Counted from the first letter of the stretch, positions 34,289 through 43,803 are shown. The stretch: 57,156 nucleotides of DNA from Pseudomonas sp. NFIX28 (GCF_900107395.1 NZ_FNPW01000001.1:1-57156); one strand, 5' to 3'. Made by a program: numbers and translations. Notes: a model not told the origin generated them from the sequence alone.

Positions 34289-35475
34289 TGCGCCTTGCCC
34301 TGATGGCCCTGCTGGCCTGGCACGACTACCGCGCCGAGGTGCGCCTGTCGGCTTGCGCGGTCCTGGCCCTGGTCGCCGTGCTCGCGCCCTTGCTGGTGCT
34401 GTTTGGCCTCAAGTTCGGCCTGGTCACTACCCTGACCGAACGCCTGGAGCGCGACCCCGCCGTGCGCGAAGTGGTGCCCATGGGCGGCGGGCGCTTCAGC
34501 GCCCAGGCCATCGCCGAGCTGGCCGCGCGTCCCGAGGTCGCCTTCGTCGTGCCGCGTACCCGACAGATCGCCGCGACCGCCGACCTCTACCCGGACGCGG
34601 CCGGCCAGGCGCTGACGGTGGAGATGATCCCCACCGCCGCGGGCGACCCGCTGGTGGCGCCGGCGCTGCTGCCCGATGCGCCGGACCAGGTTCTGCTCAG
34701 CCAGCGGGCGGCGGAGAAACTCGGGGTCCGGGGCGGCGACGTGCTGAGCGCCGCGTTCGGCCGTCAGGTCGGCGGGCGCCAGGAATACCAGCGCACCCGC
34801 CTGCGGGTGCAGGGGGTCTTGCCACTCGCGGCCTTCCCGCGCGATGCGCTGTTCGCGCCCCTGGCGCTGCTGGAAGCCGCCGAAGACTACCGCGACGGCC
34901 AGGCCTGGCCTGGGTATGAGCCACAGGTGAACACGGCGCGGGTGTATCCGGGGTTCCGTCTCTACGCCGCGGACCTGGACGGCGTGGAGCGCTTGCGCCG
35001 GTATTTCGCCGAGCGCCAGCTGGAAGTCGCGACCCAGGCCGGCGTCATCGCCCAGGTGCGCTCCCTCAGCCACAACCTGAGCCTGGTGTTCTGGATCATC
35101 GCCAGCCTGGCCCTGGCCGGGGCCTTCGCGGCGATGACCGCCAGCGCCCTGGCCACCGTCGAGCGCAAGCGCAGGGCCTTGTCGGTGTTGCGCCTGCTGG
35201 GGTTTTCGACCGGCGCCCTGGTCGCCTTCGTCGTCCTGCAGGCGCTGTACACCGGGGTGTTCGGCCTGCTGTTGGCCTGGGGCTTGTACGGCATGGCCGA
35301 AACCGGGCTGAACCGGCTGTTCGCACCGGCGGCGGGGGAGTACGCCTGCCGGCTGCTGCCGGTCCACTACCTGCTGGCCCTGCTGCTGACGCTGCTCTGC
35401 TGCCTGCTGGCGGCGGCCTCCGGTGGCTGGCGCGCGGCGCGGGTCGAAGCATCGGAAGGACTGCGCGATGTGTAA
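34288..35475 (+). CDS. tagS: TagS, ABC transporter permease (FtsX-like)
   Basis: 395 aa. One membrane helix near the N-terminus (about 16-45, LSACAVLALVAVLAPLLVLF), a large periplasmic domain (about 55-260), then three helices (about 267-290 VFWIIASLALAGAFAAM, about 305-335, about 350-380), the MacB/FtsX topology. Partner of TagT. Its stop overlaps the tagR start (ATGTGTAA). Confidence 0.9.
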   Translation: MRLALMALLAWHDYRAEVRLSACAVLALVAVLAPLLVLFGLKFGLVTTLTERLERDPAVREVVPMGGGRFSAQAIAELAARPEVAFVVPRTRQIAATADLYPDAAGQALTVEMIPTAAGDPLVAPALLPDAPDQVLLSQRAAEKLGVRGGDVLSAAFGRQVGGRQEYQRTRLRVQGVLPLAAFPRDALFAPLALLEAAEDYRDGQAWPGYEPQVNTARVYPGFRLYAADLDGVERLRRYFAERQLEVATQAGVIAQVRSLSHNLSLVFWIIASLALAGAFAAMTASALATVERKRRALSVLRLLGFSTGALVAFVVLQALYTGVFGLLLAWGLYGMAETGLNRLFAPAAGEYACRLLPVHYLLALLLTLLCCLLAAASGGWRAARVEASEGLRDV

Positions 35476-37213
35476 CTGGCTGAGGGTTCTGGTCTGGCTG
35501 AAGGGCCTGGTCTGGCTGAGGGGCCTGGTCTGGCTGAGGGCTCTGGTCATGCTGGCGCTGGCCGGCGCGGCGCAGGCGCAGGACGCCCCGGCGGATAATC
35601 CGAAACCGCTGCCCGATGACCTCAGCCTGCCGCTGCCCTGCGAGGGCGAATTGGTGCTCCGCTACGTCTATGTCCTCGCCAAGGGCACCCTGGACGACCG
35701 TGAGGTCAATCTCGGCTATCCCTTCAGCGATGACGATCCGGGCTACCGGCAATCCTTCATCTCCGGTTACCGGCGCGACTACATCAACGGCCAGTTCGTC
35801 CTCGACGACCTGCCGGCCGACTGGCAAGCCAGGATCGCCCCGGCCCTACCCAAGAGCGGGGCCGACAGCCTGCTCAAGCCGATGTTCTATTTCGTCGGCA
35901 AGTACGAGGTCACCGAGCGCCAATACGCCCTGGTCATGGCCCAGGAGGCGGCCTTGGCGGGGCAGGGCGAGGCACCGGCCTGCGCCCCCATGAGCGACAT
36001 GTCCGCGCGCTTGCCCAAGGTCAAGCTGTCGCGCCTCGAGGCCGAGCGCTTTGCCGCGGTGTACAGCGCCTGGTTGCTCAAGTACCACCGCGACCGGTTG
36101 CCGGTCAGCGGTCGCGGCAAAGCGGCCGAGGACGGCGGGATGGGCTTCGTCCGCCTGCCGACCGAAGTGGAATGGGAATTCGCCGCCCGCGGTGGCCATG
36201 CGGTCAGCCGCCAGGCGCTGGAGGCGCGGTTGTTTCCGCGCAAGGTGCAAGGCAGCGACAGCGATGGCCCGCTAGGGGACTGGGCGGTGTTCAGCCAGGT
36301 CGCCGGGGGCACGGGGCAGGGCGCGCGGCTGCTGCCGGTCGGGCTGAAAAAGCCCAATCCGTTGGGACTGTTCGACGTGATCGGCAATGCCGCGGAGATG
36401 GTCCAGGAGTCCTTCCAACTGGTCCACGCCGGTCGCCGCCAGGGCAGTTACGGCGGCTTTGTGGTCAAGGGCGGCAACTACCTGGAAGGCGAGCTGACGC
36501 TGTTCACCGGCATGCGCCGCGAATACCCGCTGTTCGCCGCCGACGGCAGCGAACAGCGCAACGCCACAACCGGTTTCCGGGTGGCCCTGGGCGCGTTGTC
36601 GGCACCGCGCTCACGCTATGAGGAGCTGTTCGAGCAGTGGCAGAAGGAGGGCCGTCTGGCGGGCCTGACCGATGAAATCGAGGCTGCCGAAGACCCGACC
36701 CAATTACTGGACAGTCTCATCGCCAGCAGCACCGACCCGAACCTGCAGGCCCGCCTGGCGCGGGTGAACGAAGAGCTCAAGCGCAATGTGTCGCTGATCG
36801 CCCGGCAGCGCGAGGAGGCCGCGGGCAACCTGATCCAGTCGGCGGCCCTGGTGGCCGAGACGGTCAACAACTACAACATTCGCCTGACCAACCTGAAGAA
36901 GGATCGCGATCAGGCGCGGGCCGCCCAGGACGAAGCCACCGCCAAGCTCTATGAAACGGCCATCGGCAATGGGCGCAGTGCGCTCGAGGGTGCCCTGGCG
37001 ATCTACATCGACAACCTGGCGACCGGAACGCGCTACACCGATGAGGTGATCCAGACGCAGTTCCAGCGGACCCGGGAAGAGCTCAATCACAAACCTGTCC
37101 TGGGAAAAAGCCTGGTCACCCGTGCCACGCTTTTCGTCAGGCACGTGGGGCAGTTTCGCCAGCAGCAGCGAGCCGATCCGGAGACGATCCTGAAGGAGCT
37201 TCTTGGACCCTGA
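35468..37213 (+). CDS. tagR: TagR, periplasmic FGE-sulfatase-like activator of PpkA
   Basis: 581 aa. A signal peptide made of WLxxLV repeats ends near AGAAQAQ. Residues about 135-370 form a formylglycine-generating-enzyme-like fold (FVGKYEVTERQYALVMA, RLPTEVEWEFAARGG, GLFDVIGNAAEMVQESF, GFRVALG). After this comes a helical C-terminal region (about 385-580) with probable coiled coil. TagR promotes PpkA dimerisation at the outer face of the inner membrane. The ATG at 35468 overlaps the tagS stop; the longer frame upstream is inside tagS. The signal peptide repeats are unusual. Confidence 0.92.
   Translation: MCNWLRVLVWLKGLVWLRGLVWLRALVMLALAGAAQAQDAPADNPKPLPDDLSLPLPCEGELVLRYVYVLAKGTLDDREVNLGYPFSDDDPGYRQSFISGYRRDYINGQFVLDDLPADWQARIAPALPKSGADSLLKPMFYFVGKYEVTERQYALVMAQEAALAGQGEAPACAPMSDMSARLPKVKLSRLEAERFAAVYSAWLLKYHRDRLPVSGRGKAAEDGGMGFVRLPTEVEWEFAARGGHAVSRQALEARLFPRKVQGSDSDGPLGDWAVFSQVAGGTGQGARLLPVGLKKPNPLGLFDVIGNAAEMVQESFQLVHAGRRQGSYGGFVVKGGNYLEGELTLFTGMRREYPLFAADGSEQRNATTGFRVALGALSAPRSRYEELFEQWQKEGRLAGLTDEIEAAEDPTQLLDSLIASSTDPNLQARLARVNEELKRNVSLIARQREEAAGNLIQSAALVAETVNNYNIRLTNLKKDRDQARAAQDEATAKLYETAIGNGRSALEGALAIYIDNLATGTRYTDEVIQTQFQRTREELNHKPVLGKSLVTRATLFVRHVGQFRQQQRADPETILKELLGP
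35477..35548 (+). repeat. Four 18-bp tandem repeats in the tagR signal sequence
   Basis: Units at 35477-35494, 35495-35512, 35513-35530 and 35531-35548, consensus TGGCTGAGGGGCCTGGTC with 1-3 changes each, encode WLRVLV, WLKGLV, WLRGLV, WLRALV. As 18 is a multiple of three, gain or loss of a unit keeps the frame and only alters the length of the hydrophobic core. Confidence 0.9.
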
Positions 37214-37357
37214 GCAGGGTGTCGGAACTGCCGTCGGTGGCGGCGAAGACCCGCTAGGCTGGATGTAGCGTCGGCAGGCTTGGCTCACGCTGGACGCAGC
37301 CCGCTCTGCGCGTAAGCCGAAACGCAATTGATACGCACAAAAAGGAGAGACATCACC

Positions 37358-38296
37358 ATGGATACTTCACTCAAGAACTGCGCTTGCACCCTTGCTCGTA
37401 CCCTGCCGTTGCCTACCGCGGTCTGCTGCGCAGTGCTGCTGAGCGGTTGCGCGAGCTTCGGGGCGCCAAGCTCGAAGGTCGCGGCCCAAACCAAGGTCGA
37501 GTACTACCCGCAATGCTATGAGCCGGTCAGCCAGCTGCGCAGTTCCGACAAGTCGATGACCAAGTCGGTGGCCACCGGCGCCATTGCCGGTGGCCTGCTC
37601 GGCGGCCTGACCGGGGCCCTGGTCGGCAATAGCGGCGATGCCGGCCGCAATGCCCTGATAGGCGCCGCCGCCGGGGCCCTGGTCGGGGGCGCGACCGGCT
37701 ACTACAGCGAACGCCAGAAGCAGATCAGCGACGACCGTGCGCGCATTGCTTCCTACGCCAGCGACATCGGCCAGAGTACCGGCGAAATCGACCGCAGCAT
37801 CAGCTACACCCGTACCGCGCAGAACTGCTACCAGCGTGAGTTCACCTCACTGCTCAATGCGCGCAAGGCGAAGAAGATCAGCGACAGCGAAGGGCGCCTG
37901 CGTCTGGCCGAGATCGTCAGCGGCCTGAAGGAAACCAACGAGCTGATGGCCGCCGTGGATGGGCGTGCCGGCGAGAGTATCGATGTCTACACCCAGGCCT
38001 ATGAGAAAGACCTGCAGACGGTCGGTGTGCAACGCCAGGACGTTGCTCAGGTGGCCGCCGTGAAGCCTCCGGCCGCCACCGATAAGAAGGCGGCCAGCAA
38101 GAAGGCCAGCACCAAGACAACGACGAAGACGGATGTGCCCAAGGAAGCCGTCACCACCGAGCGCACCTTGCAGCAAGCCACGGCCAAGCGTGAGGAAGGC
38201 CAGAAAATCGCTGCCCGTGGCCAGACCATGGTCAACGACGTGTGCAGCAACCCCGACATGGGGGACTGGGCACCGCCGGCCTGCTCGAAAGCCTGA
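37358..38296 (+). CDS. tagQ: TagQ, outer-membrane lipoprotein of the T6SS signalling module
   Basis: 312 aa. Lipoprotein signal with lipobox LLSGC (Cys31), Ala at +2. A glycine-zipper region follows (ATGAIAGGLLGGLTGALVGN, GAAAGALVGGATGYY), then a helical domain and a Lys/Thr/Ala-rich low-complexity stretch (about 235-260). In P. aeruginosa TagQ anchors TagR at the outer membrane. The ATG at 37358 follows AAAGGAGAGAC and is preferred to 37328. Last gene of the rightward T6SS operon, matching the H1 gene order. Confidence 0.9.
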   Translation: MDTSLKNCACTLARTLPLPTAVCCAVLLSGCASFGAPSSKVAAQTKVEYYPQCYEPVSQLRSSDKSMTKSVATGAIAGGLLGGLTGALVGNSGDAGRNALIGAAAGALVGGATGYYSERQKQISDDRARIASYASDIGQSTGEIDRSISYTRTAQNCYQREFTSLLNARKAKKISDSEGRLRLAEIVSGLKETNELMAAVDGRAGESIDVYTQAYEKDLQTVGVQRQDVAQVAAVKPPAATDKKAASKKASTKTTTKTDVPKEAVTTERTLQQATAKREEGQKIAARGQTMVNDVCSNPDMGDWAPPACSKA

Positions 38297-38751
38297 TGCG
38301 AGAAAAGGGGGGCGGGATCCTGTGCCGATCATCAGCCCCGCCTACCTGATATCCGCCGCGAATGCACCGCTGGTCCTGGCAAGGCCGGCCGGCCAATCCA
38401 GCGGCTAGACTCATCGGGATACCCAGGCTCGGCGTGCACTGCACCTGTCGCTACCGACAATCGGATTTTCCAGGGCGTAGCGGGTGTGCGGCGAACCTTG
38501 TCGCGCACCTGCAAGGCCTGTCCCGGCATCCCGCGGCGCCCCCGCAGCAGCCACCTCCAATCCGCCCGAGACGGCGCCAGAAGCCCGTGCCAGAGCCATC
38601 CGCTCTCCAGCCCGCGGGGCTCTTGCGCATGCTTGCGCGCCGGGCCGTTGGGGGCATGCCGATTGTCCGAGGCGAACCGGCCGATAGCTGCGCGCAGCTG
38701 TCCGGCATGATCTAAGCTCCACAAAGGTTGGCTCTCCGCGTAGGAGTTTCA
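38297..38751. other. Intergenic region tagQ - type I exporter
   Basis: 455 nt with no supportable gene; several antisense and sense short frames have no ribosome site. It separates the T6SS operon from the exporter. A weak GC stem (GGCGGG/CCCGCC, 38310-38342) lacks a U-tract. CTAGACTCA at 38404-38412, whose TAGACT resembles a -10, is followed after 3 nt by GGATACCCAG; the same pair recurs before the regulator gene near 43546. Confidence 0.6.
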
Positions 38752-40542
38752 ATGCAAAGCACATCTGAAAACAGTCTGAAAGTTGCGTTGAAGGCCTGTA
38801 GAGACAGCTTCATTTCTGTTGGTTTTTTCAGCTTCTTCATCAACGCACTGATGCTCGTCCCGACCTTCTACATGCTCCAGGTGTACGGGCGAGTCATGAC
38901 TAGCGGAAGCCTGACGACCCTGGCCATGTTGACGCTGATCATGACCGGGCTGGTGATCACGCTGGGCTCATTGGAATGGGTACGTTCGCGCATCATGGTC
39001 CGGGTCAGCACCCGCCTGGATGTGTTGCTCAGCCGCCAGGTCTACAAGGCCAGTTTCAAACGCGCTCTGGAAAGCGGCGGCATGGACGCTTCGGCCCAGT
39101 CGCTCAACGACTTGACCGGGTTGCGGCAGTTTCTGTCCGGCAACGGCCTGTTCGCCTTTTTCGACGCGCCCTGGCTGCCGATCTATATCGCCGTGATGTT
39201 CCTCTTTCATCCCTGGTTTGGCTGGGTGGCGACGGGCAGCGCCCTGGTGCTGCTGGTGCTCGCGGTGATCAACGAGATGCTCACGGGTTCGGTGCTGGCC
39301 CAGGCCAACAAGGAGCACATCGGCGCCACGCTGCATACCACCAAGAACCTGCGCAATGCCGAAGTCATCGAATCCATGGGCATGCTCGAAACCCTGATGG
39401 ATCGCTGGGGACGCCGGCAGGGCAGCATTCTGCAGCTGCAATCGCTGGCGAGCGACCGCGCGGCCATTATCAGCACCCTTTCGCGAACCTTCCGCCTGCT
39501 CGTGCAATCGCTGGTGCTGGGCCTGGGTGCGTACCTGGCGGTCGACAACCAGGTCGGGGCCGGCATGGTGTTTGCCGGTGCCGTGCTGCTGGGGCGCGCG
39601 CTGGCCCCTATCGACCTGATGATTGGCAGCTGGAAGGGCTTTATCGCGGCGCGCTCGCAGTACGGCCGGCTGAACGCCATTCTCGCCAAGCAACAGGCGC
39701 AACCCGAGCGCCTGTCCCTGCCGCCGCCCGAGGGGCATGTGCAGGTCGAGAACCTGGTCGTCAGCGCACCCGGTTCGCCCGTCCCGATCATCAAGAACAT
39801 CAGCTTCAACGTGCCCGCCGGTTGCGTGGTCGGCATCATCGGCCCCAGCGCCTCGGGCAAGTCGACCCTGGCCAGGGCGCTGATGGGCGTATGGGCGCCG
39901 CAGCATGGGGTGGTCCGGCTCGACGGCGCGGACATCAGCACCTGGGACAAGCATGAGCTTGGCCCGTATATCGGCTACCTGCCGCAGGACATCGAGCTGT
40001 TCGAAGGCAGCGTCGGCGAGAATATCGCGCGCTTCGCCGAGGTCGACCCGGTGAAAGTCATCCAGGCGGCCAAGACCGCCGGCGTCCACGAAATGATCCT
40101 GCTGTTGCCCGATGGCTACGACACCATCATCGGCAGCGAGGGCGTCATGCTCTCCGGCGGACAGCGCCAGCGCATCGCGCTGGCCCGCGCGCTGTACGGC
40201 AACCCGCGGCTGATCATTCTCGACGAGCCCAATTCCAACCTCGACGAAGTCGGCGATCGCGCCCTGGCGGCGGCGATCCAGAGGATCAAGCAGACCGGCG
40301 CGACCCTGTTTGTCATCACCCACCGCACCAACATCGTCGCACAGCTCGATCGGCTCCTGGTGATGATCGCCGGCAGCATCAGTCTCTATGGGCCACGCGA
40401 ACACGTGCTGGCCGAACTCAGCGCGCAGCAACAGGCGCAAAAACACGCCGTGCCGGCACCCGTGGGCGCCAGCGTGGCTTCGGTCGATACCCGTAAGGAC
40501 CAAGGCGATGAACCCTGTGATGCTGCCCAGTCGGCAAATTGA
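38752..40542 (+). CDS. Type I secretion ABC transporter, AprD/PrtD family
   Basis: 596 aa, TIGR01842-type. The membrane domain starts at once (SVGFFSFFINALMLVPTFYM, about 20-310) with no C39-peptidase or C39-like N-terminal domain. The ATPase has Walker A GPSASGKS (about 364-371), signature LSGGQRQR (about 467), Walker B LIILDEP and H-loop THRTN. PrtD-class exporters move unfolded proteins with an uncleaved C-terminal signal. GGAG lies 5 nt upstream of the ATG at 38752. The HlyD gene starts inside its 3' end. The convergent giant repeat proteins are the evident substrates. Confidence 0.93.
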   Translation: MQSTSENSLKVALKACRDSFISVGFFSFFINALMLVPTFYMLQVYGRVMTSGSLTTLAMLTLIMTGLVITLGSLEWVRSRIMVRVSTRLDVLLSRQVYKASFKRALESGGMDASAQSLNDLTGLRQFLSGNGLFAFFDAPWLPIYIAVMFLFHPWFGWVATGSALVLLVLAVINEMLTGSVLAQANKEHIGATLHTTKNLRNAEVIESMGMLETLMDRWGRRQGSILQLQSLASDRAAIISTLSRTFRLLVQSLVLGLGAYLAVDNQVGAGMVFAGAVLLGRALAPIDLMIGSWKGFIAARSQYGRLNAILAKQQAQPERLSLPPPEGHVQVENLVVSAPGSPVPIIKNISFNVPAGCVVGIIGPSASGKSTLARALMGVWAPQHGVVRLDGADISTWDKHELGPYIGYLPQDIELFEGSVGENIARFAEVDPVKVIQAAKTAGVHEMILLLPDGYDTIIGSEGVMLSGGQRQRIALARALYGNPRLIILDEPNSNLDEVGDRALAAAIQRIKQTGATLFVITHRTNIVAQLDRLLVMIAGSISLYGPREHVLAELSAQQQAQKHAVPAPVGASVASVDTRKDQGDEPCDAAQSAN

Positions 40543-41836
40543 AAGCTATATCGACGTGCCGGTATCGGACCACAAGGCGCGTCGCCTGGGTATCATCATC
40601 ATCGCTCTGACATTCGGCCTGTTCGGCACCTGGGCGGCCCTCGCGCCCATCGACGGCGCGGCTTACGCGCCGGGGGTGGTCACCGTGCAGGCCTACCGCA
40701 AGACGGTCCAGCACCTTGAAGGGGGCATCGTCAAGGCCGTGCAGGCCCGCGACGGCGACATGGTCAAGCGCGACGATCCGCTGATCGTTCTTGACGATGC
40801 CCAGTTGCGTTTCGAATACGAAATGACCCGCGGCCAGCTGGTCGCGGCCCGGGCCATGGAGGCCAGGCTGATCGCCGAGCGTGACGGGTTGCCGGCCATC
40901 AATTTCGAGAAAATAGCCGGTACCGCCAGCCTGCGAGGCGATGAAGCGCGCCAGGGCGAGACCCAGGTGTTCAATGCCCGGCGCGGCTCGCGGCTGGGCC
41001 AGATCGCCGTGCTGCGCGAGCGCATCGGCCAGTTGCATCAACAGATCAAGGGGCTGGAGTCGATGGCCGCGGCCAAGGTCCAGCTGCAGGGTTCCTACAG
41101 CGGCGAAATCCGTGAGCTGAGCGACCTGCTCAAGCAGGGGTTCGTCGACAAGCAGCGCCTGCTCGAGCAGGAGCGCAAGCTGGGGATGCTCAAGTCGGAG
41201 GTGGCCGATCACCGCTCGACCATCAGCAGGACCCATTTGCAGATCAACGAAACGCAATTGCAGATCCTGCAGATCGACAAGGATTTCGATGCCGAAGTGG
41301 CCAAGCAACTGGCCGAGGTGCAGACCAAGATCTACGACCTGCAAGAGCGCACCTCGGCCCTGGAAGACCGGCTCAGCCGCATCGTCATCCGCGCCCCCGA
41401 GGCGGGCATGGTGATCGGCATGACCGTGCACACCATTGGCGGCGTGGTGCGTCCGGCGACGCCGCTGCTGGACATCGTCCCCTCGGTTTCCGAACTGGTC
41501 ATAGAAGCCCAGGTGGCACCGGTGGATATCGATCGGGTCGCCATCGGCAAGCGTGCCGATATCCGTTTCGGCGCGTTCAACAGTTCGACCACGCCACCGA
41601 TCGAAGGCGAGGTCAGCAGTGTCTCTGCCGACCGCCTGACCAATGAAAAAACCGGGGCGGGTTATTACCTGGCCCGGGTCCGGGTCACCGAGGATGGCGT
41701 ACGCACCCTGGGCGATCGCAAATTGTTGCCAGGGATGCCGGCAGACGTGTTGATCATCACCGGGCAACGCACCTTGTTGCAGTACCTGCTGCAACCGGCG
41801 CGCGATGTCATGGCTCAATCAATGATCGAGGAATGA
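40508..41836 (+). CDS. HlyD-family type I secretion membrane fusion protein
   Basis: 442 aa, TIGR01843-type (PrtE/AprE). One inner-membrane helix at about 22-42 (LGIIIIALTFGLFGTWAALA), the lipoyl half GVVTVQAYRKTVQHLEGGIV-KAVQARDGD, a long periplasmic helical hairpin (about 100-280), then the second half VIRAPEAGMVIGMTVHTIGG and beta-barrel domains. It bridges the ABC protein and the TolC-like channel. The ATG at 40508 lies 35 nt inside the upstream gene with AAGG before it. Confidence 0.93.
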   Translation: MNPVMLPSRQIESYIDVPVSDHKARRLGIIIIALTFGLFGTWAALAPIDGAAYAPGVVTVQAYRKTVQHLEGGIVKAVQARDGDMVKRDDPLIVLDDAQLRFEYEMTRGQLVAARAMEARLIAERDGLPAINFEKIAGTASLRGDEARQGETQVFNARRGSRLGQIAVLRERIGQLHQQIKGLESMAAAKVQLQGSYSGEIRELSDLLKQGFVDKQRLLEQERKLGMLKSEVADHRSTISRTHLQINETQLQILQIDKDFDAEVAKQLAEVQTKIYDLQERTSALEDRLSRIVIRAPEAGMVIGMTVHTIGGVVRPATPLLDIVPSVSELVIEAQVAPVDIDRVAIGKRADIRFGAFNSSTTPPIEGEVSSVSADRLTNEKTGAGYYLARVRVTEDGVRTLGDRKLLPGMPADVLIITGQRTLLQYLLQPARDVMAQSMIEE

Positions 41837-41839
41837 CCC

Positions 41840-43234
41840 ATGGGCGTCTCATCGGTTGTGCTGGGAGGGGCATTCATGCTGGCAGCGGGGGGCGTCCTGG
41901 CGCAGACCCCACCAGCGACCACGACGGGCGGGGTCAGTGCCTCGACCTTTTCCACGGACCTGTTGCAGTTGTATCGCGAGGCGCGCCTGGAGGATCCGCA
42001 GATCCTCGCGTCCCATGCGCAAGCACAGGCCGGCAAGGAGCATCAGCGCGAAGCCCTGGGATCGTTGCTGCCGCAACTGTCGCTCAATGCCGGGACGAAC
42101 CGCATCCACCAGGAAAACGACCTGATCCAGGAACGCAGCTACGACAGCGAAAGCTACAGCCTGGTGTTGCGCCAGTTCCTCTACAACAAGGCCGCGTGGG
42201 AGAACTACCAGAAGTTCAAGAGCCTGGCCAAGCAGTCCGAATCGGAAGCGCTGGATGCCCAGGCCGAAGCCACGGTGGAGCTGGCGCGGCGCTACTTCAC
42301 AGCGTTGGCGGCCGAGGATGAACTGGAGCTGGTGCGGGCCGAGCGCCGCACCACGCAAAAGAGCCTGGACCGGGTCAATGCGCTGTATGAAAAGCAGTTG
42401 GCCTTGATTACCGACCAGCTCGACCTCAAGGCCCGGGTGGACTTGCTCGCGGCGCAGGAGATGGACGCCCGCAACCAGGCCAGTATCAGCCGCGAGTCGC
42501 TGGCCGAGATCGTCGGCCGGCCGGTCAAGGAGCGGCTCAACCGGATTCGCAACGACGCGCAGCTGCGGGTCTCGGCGCTGAGCCTGGAGAGCTGGGTGCG
42601 CGAGGGTATGGCGCTGAACCCGACGCTCAAGGCAAGCGAAAGCGGGGTCGAGGCGGCGGAAGCGGCGTTGCGCGGCGGCAAGGGCGGGCACTATCCGACC
42701 GTGAGCCTGAACCTCAGCGCGCAACAGACCAACGAGGGCTACAACAACACCCTGACCCCGCGCACCGACAGTTACGTCGCCGGCATTGGCGTGCAGGTGC
42801 CGCTGTACAGCGGTGGCTCGACTTCGGCGCGGGTTCGCGGGCTCTACCAGGACCAACTGGTGGCCGAGCAGCAGCTGGAAGCGATCCGTCGCCGGGTGGT
42901 CAAGGAGATCACCAGCGCTTACCTGACCGCCAATTCGAACGGCGAGAAAATCGACGCCAGCCGCCTGGCCCTGGACTCGGCGCAGCTGTCCAGGGTCGCG
43001 GCGGAAAAGGCTTTGAGCTATGGCATGGTCAATGCCGTCGATGTGCTGAACAGCGTGCGCAATGAATTTCGCGTTCGGCGCGACCTGCTCAAGACGCAAT
43101 ACGAGTTCCTCACCAATGTCTTCACCCTTAACCGCTGGGCGGGAAAACCGCCGGTCGAAAGCGTCGAAAGCGTGAATGGCTGGTTGAGCCCCGGCAGTGC
43201 CGTCCAGGCCGTGGACGTTGGATCCGAATATTGA
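41840..43234 (+). CDS. TolC-family outer-membrane protein of the type I system
   Basis: 464 aa, TIGR01844-type. A signal peptide (about 1-22, GGAFMLAAGGVLA) precedes two OEP repeats: DLLQLYREARLEDPQILAS, LLPQLSLNAGTNRIH and YSLVLRQFLYN in the first, SWVREGMALNPTLKASE, HYPTVSLNLSAQQ and VQVPLYSGGSTSARVR in the second. It forms the outer-membrane channel. Three nt after the HlyD gene, so co-transcribed. Confidence 0.93.
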   Translation: MGVSSVVLGGAFMLAAGGVLAQTPPATTTGGVSASTFSTDLLQLYREARLEDPQILASHAQAQAGKEHQREALGSLLPQLSLNAGTNRIHQENDLIQERSYDSESYSLVLRQFLYNKAAWENYQKFKSLAKQSESEALDAQAEATVELARRYFTALAAEDELELVRAERRTTQKSLDRVNALYEKQLALITDQLDLKARVDLLAAQEMDARNQASISRESLAEIVGRPVKERLNRIRNDAQLRVSALSLESWVREGMALNPTLKASESGVEAAEAALRGGKGGHYPTVSLNLSAQQTNEGYNNTLTPRTDSYVAGIGVQVPLYSGGSTSARVRGLYQDQLVAEQQLEAIRRRVVKEITSAYLTANSNGEKIDASRLALDSAQLSRVAAEKALSYGMVNAVDVLNSVRNEFRVRRDLLKTQYEFLTNVFTLNRWAGKPPVESVESVNGWLSPGSAVQAVDVGSEY

Positions 43235-43803
43235 GGGGGCGGGATCCAGGCCACCGCCATGGCCCGCGACACAGCGGTTGGCATTGCGAAACCCTCGCCC
43301 TGGGCCTGGTAAAACAGGCCGTCGATAAATTGACGTATTAAAAACGCACCCCTCAAGATGCCCGCCATTCGTCTGTTAATTGACGATTTTGCTCGCGACC
43401 AGCGGCCTATATCGATTCTTCGTTTTACGTCTAACACCTTGATTTCCCTGAGCTAAAACACCTCGTCGGGAGCCGCGGCGGGGTGCGCGCGTGGGCCCGA
43501 GTCGACGACTGACAGATGGACAGGCAGGCAGCGCACCGGCCTGGCCTAGACTCAGTTGAGGGCTCGTGGATACCCAGCGCGCACGCAAGCTATTGATACC
43601 TGTTCTTATTTACCTGCTTCGATCGCTTTGCCGGCTTATTGGGAAACTTCCGCAACATCCGCCTGTGCCCGGGTCGCTGACCCGGGCAGGCGTTGTCAGG
43701 GCCTTTCGGCGCTCGCATCCGTCCTTCAAGAGCGGGTTGTCGATCATGGAAGGCCAACGCGTATGAAGGTCATGGTTCGTTTTAAAGGGGAGGCAGGAAG
43801 ATC
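43235..43803. other. Intergenic region tolC-like - regulator
   Basis: 569 nt with no gene I can support; a possible 66-codon GTG frame at 43566 lacks a ribosome site and family signal. It contains the CTAGACTCA...GGATACCCAG pair (43546-43577) shared with the exporter upstream region, and a strong GC hairpin at 43666-43688. No clear terminator for the exporter operon was found, so read-through into the regulator is possible. Confidence 0.55.
43666..43688 (+). other. GC-rich hairpin in the regulator leader
   Basis: TGCCCGGGT-CGCTG-ACCCGGGCA: a perfect 9-bp stem with a 5-nt loop, 115 nt before the regulator ATG. There is no following U-tract, so intrinsic termination is unlikely. It could be an mRNA structure or an operator. 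Confidence 0.6.

Noticed and set aside
38310..38342. Terminator after tagQ
   Set aside because: A GGCGGG/CCCGCC stem exists but with a long loop and no T-run.
38332..38764. Several overlapping 70-130-codon frames on both strands before the exporter
   Set aside because: No ribosome sites, no recognisable family, and frames on both strands open at once as expected for GC-rich noncoding DNA.
43234..43250. GGGGGCGGGATCC motif shared with 38307-38320
   Set aside because: A 13-bp match in GC-rich DNA of this size is expected by chance.
43566..43766. 66-codon GTG frame before the regulator
   Set aside because: No Shine-Dalgarno, runs through the strong hairpin, no family pattern.
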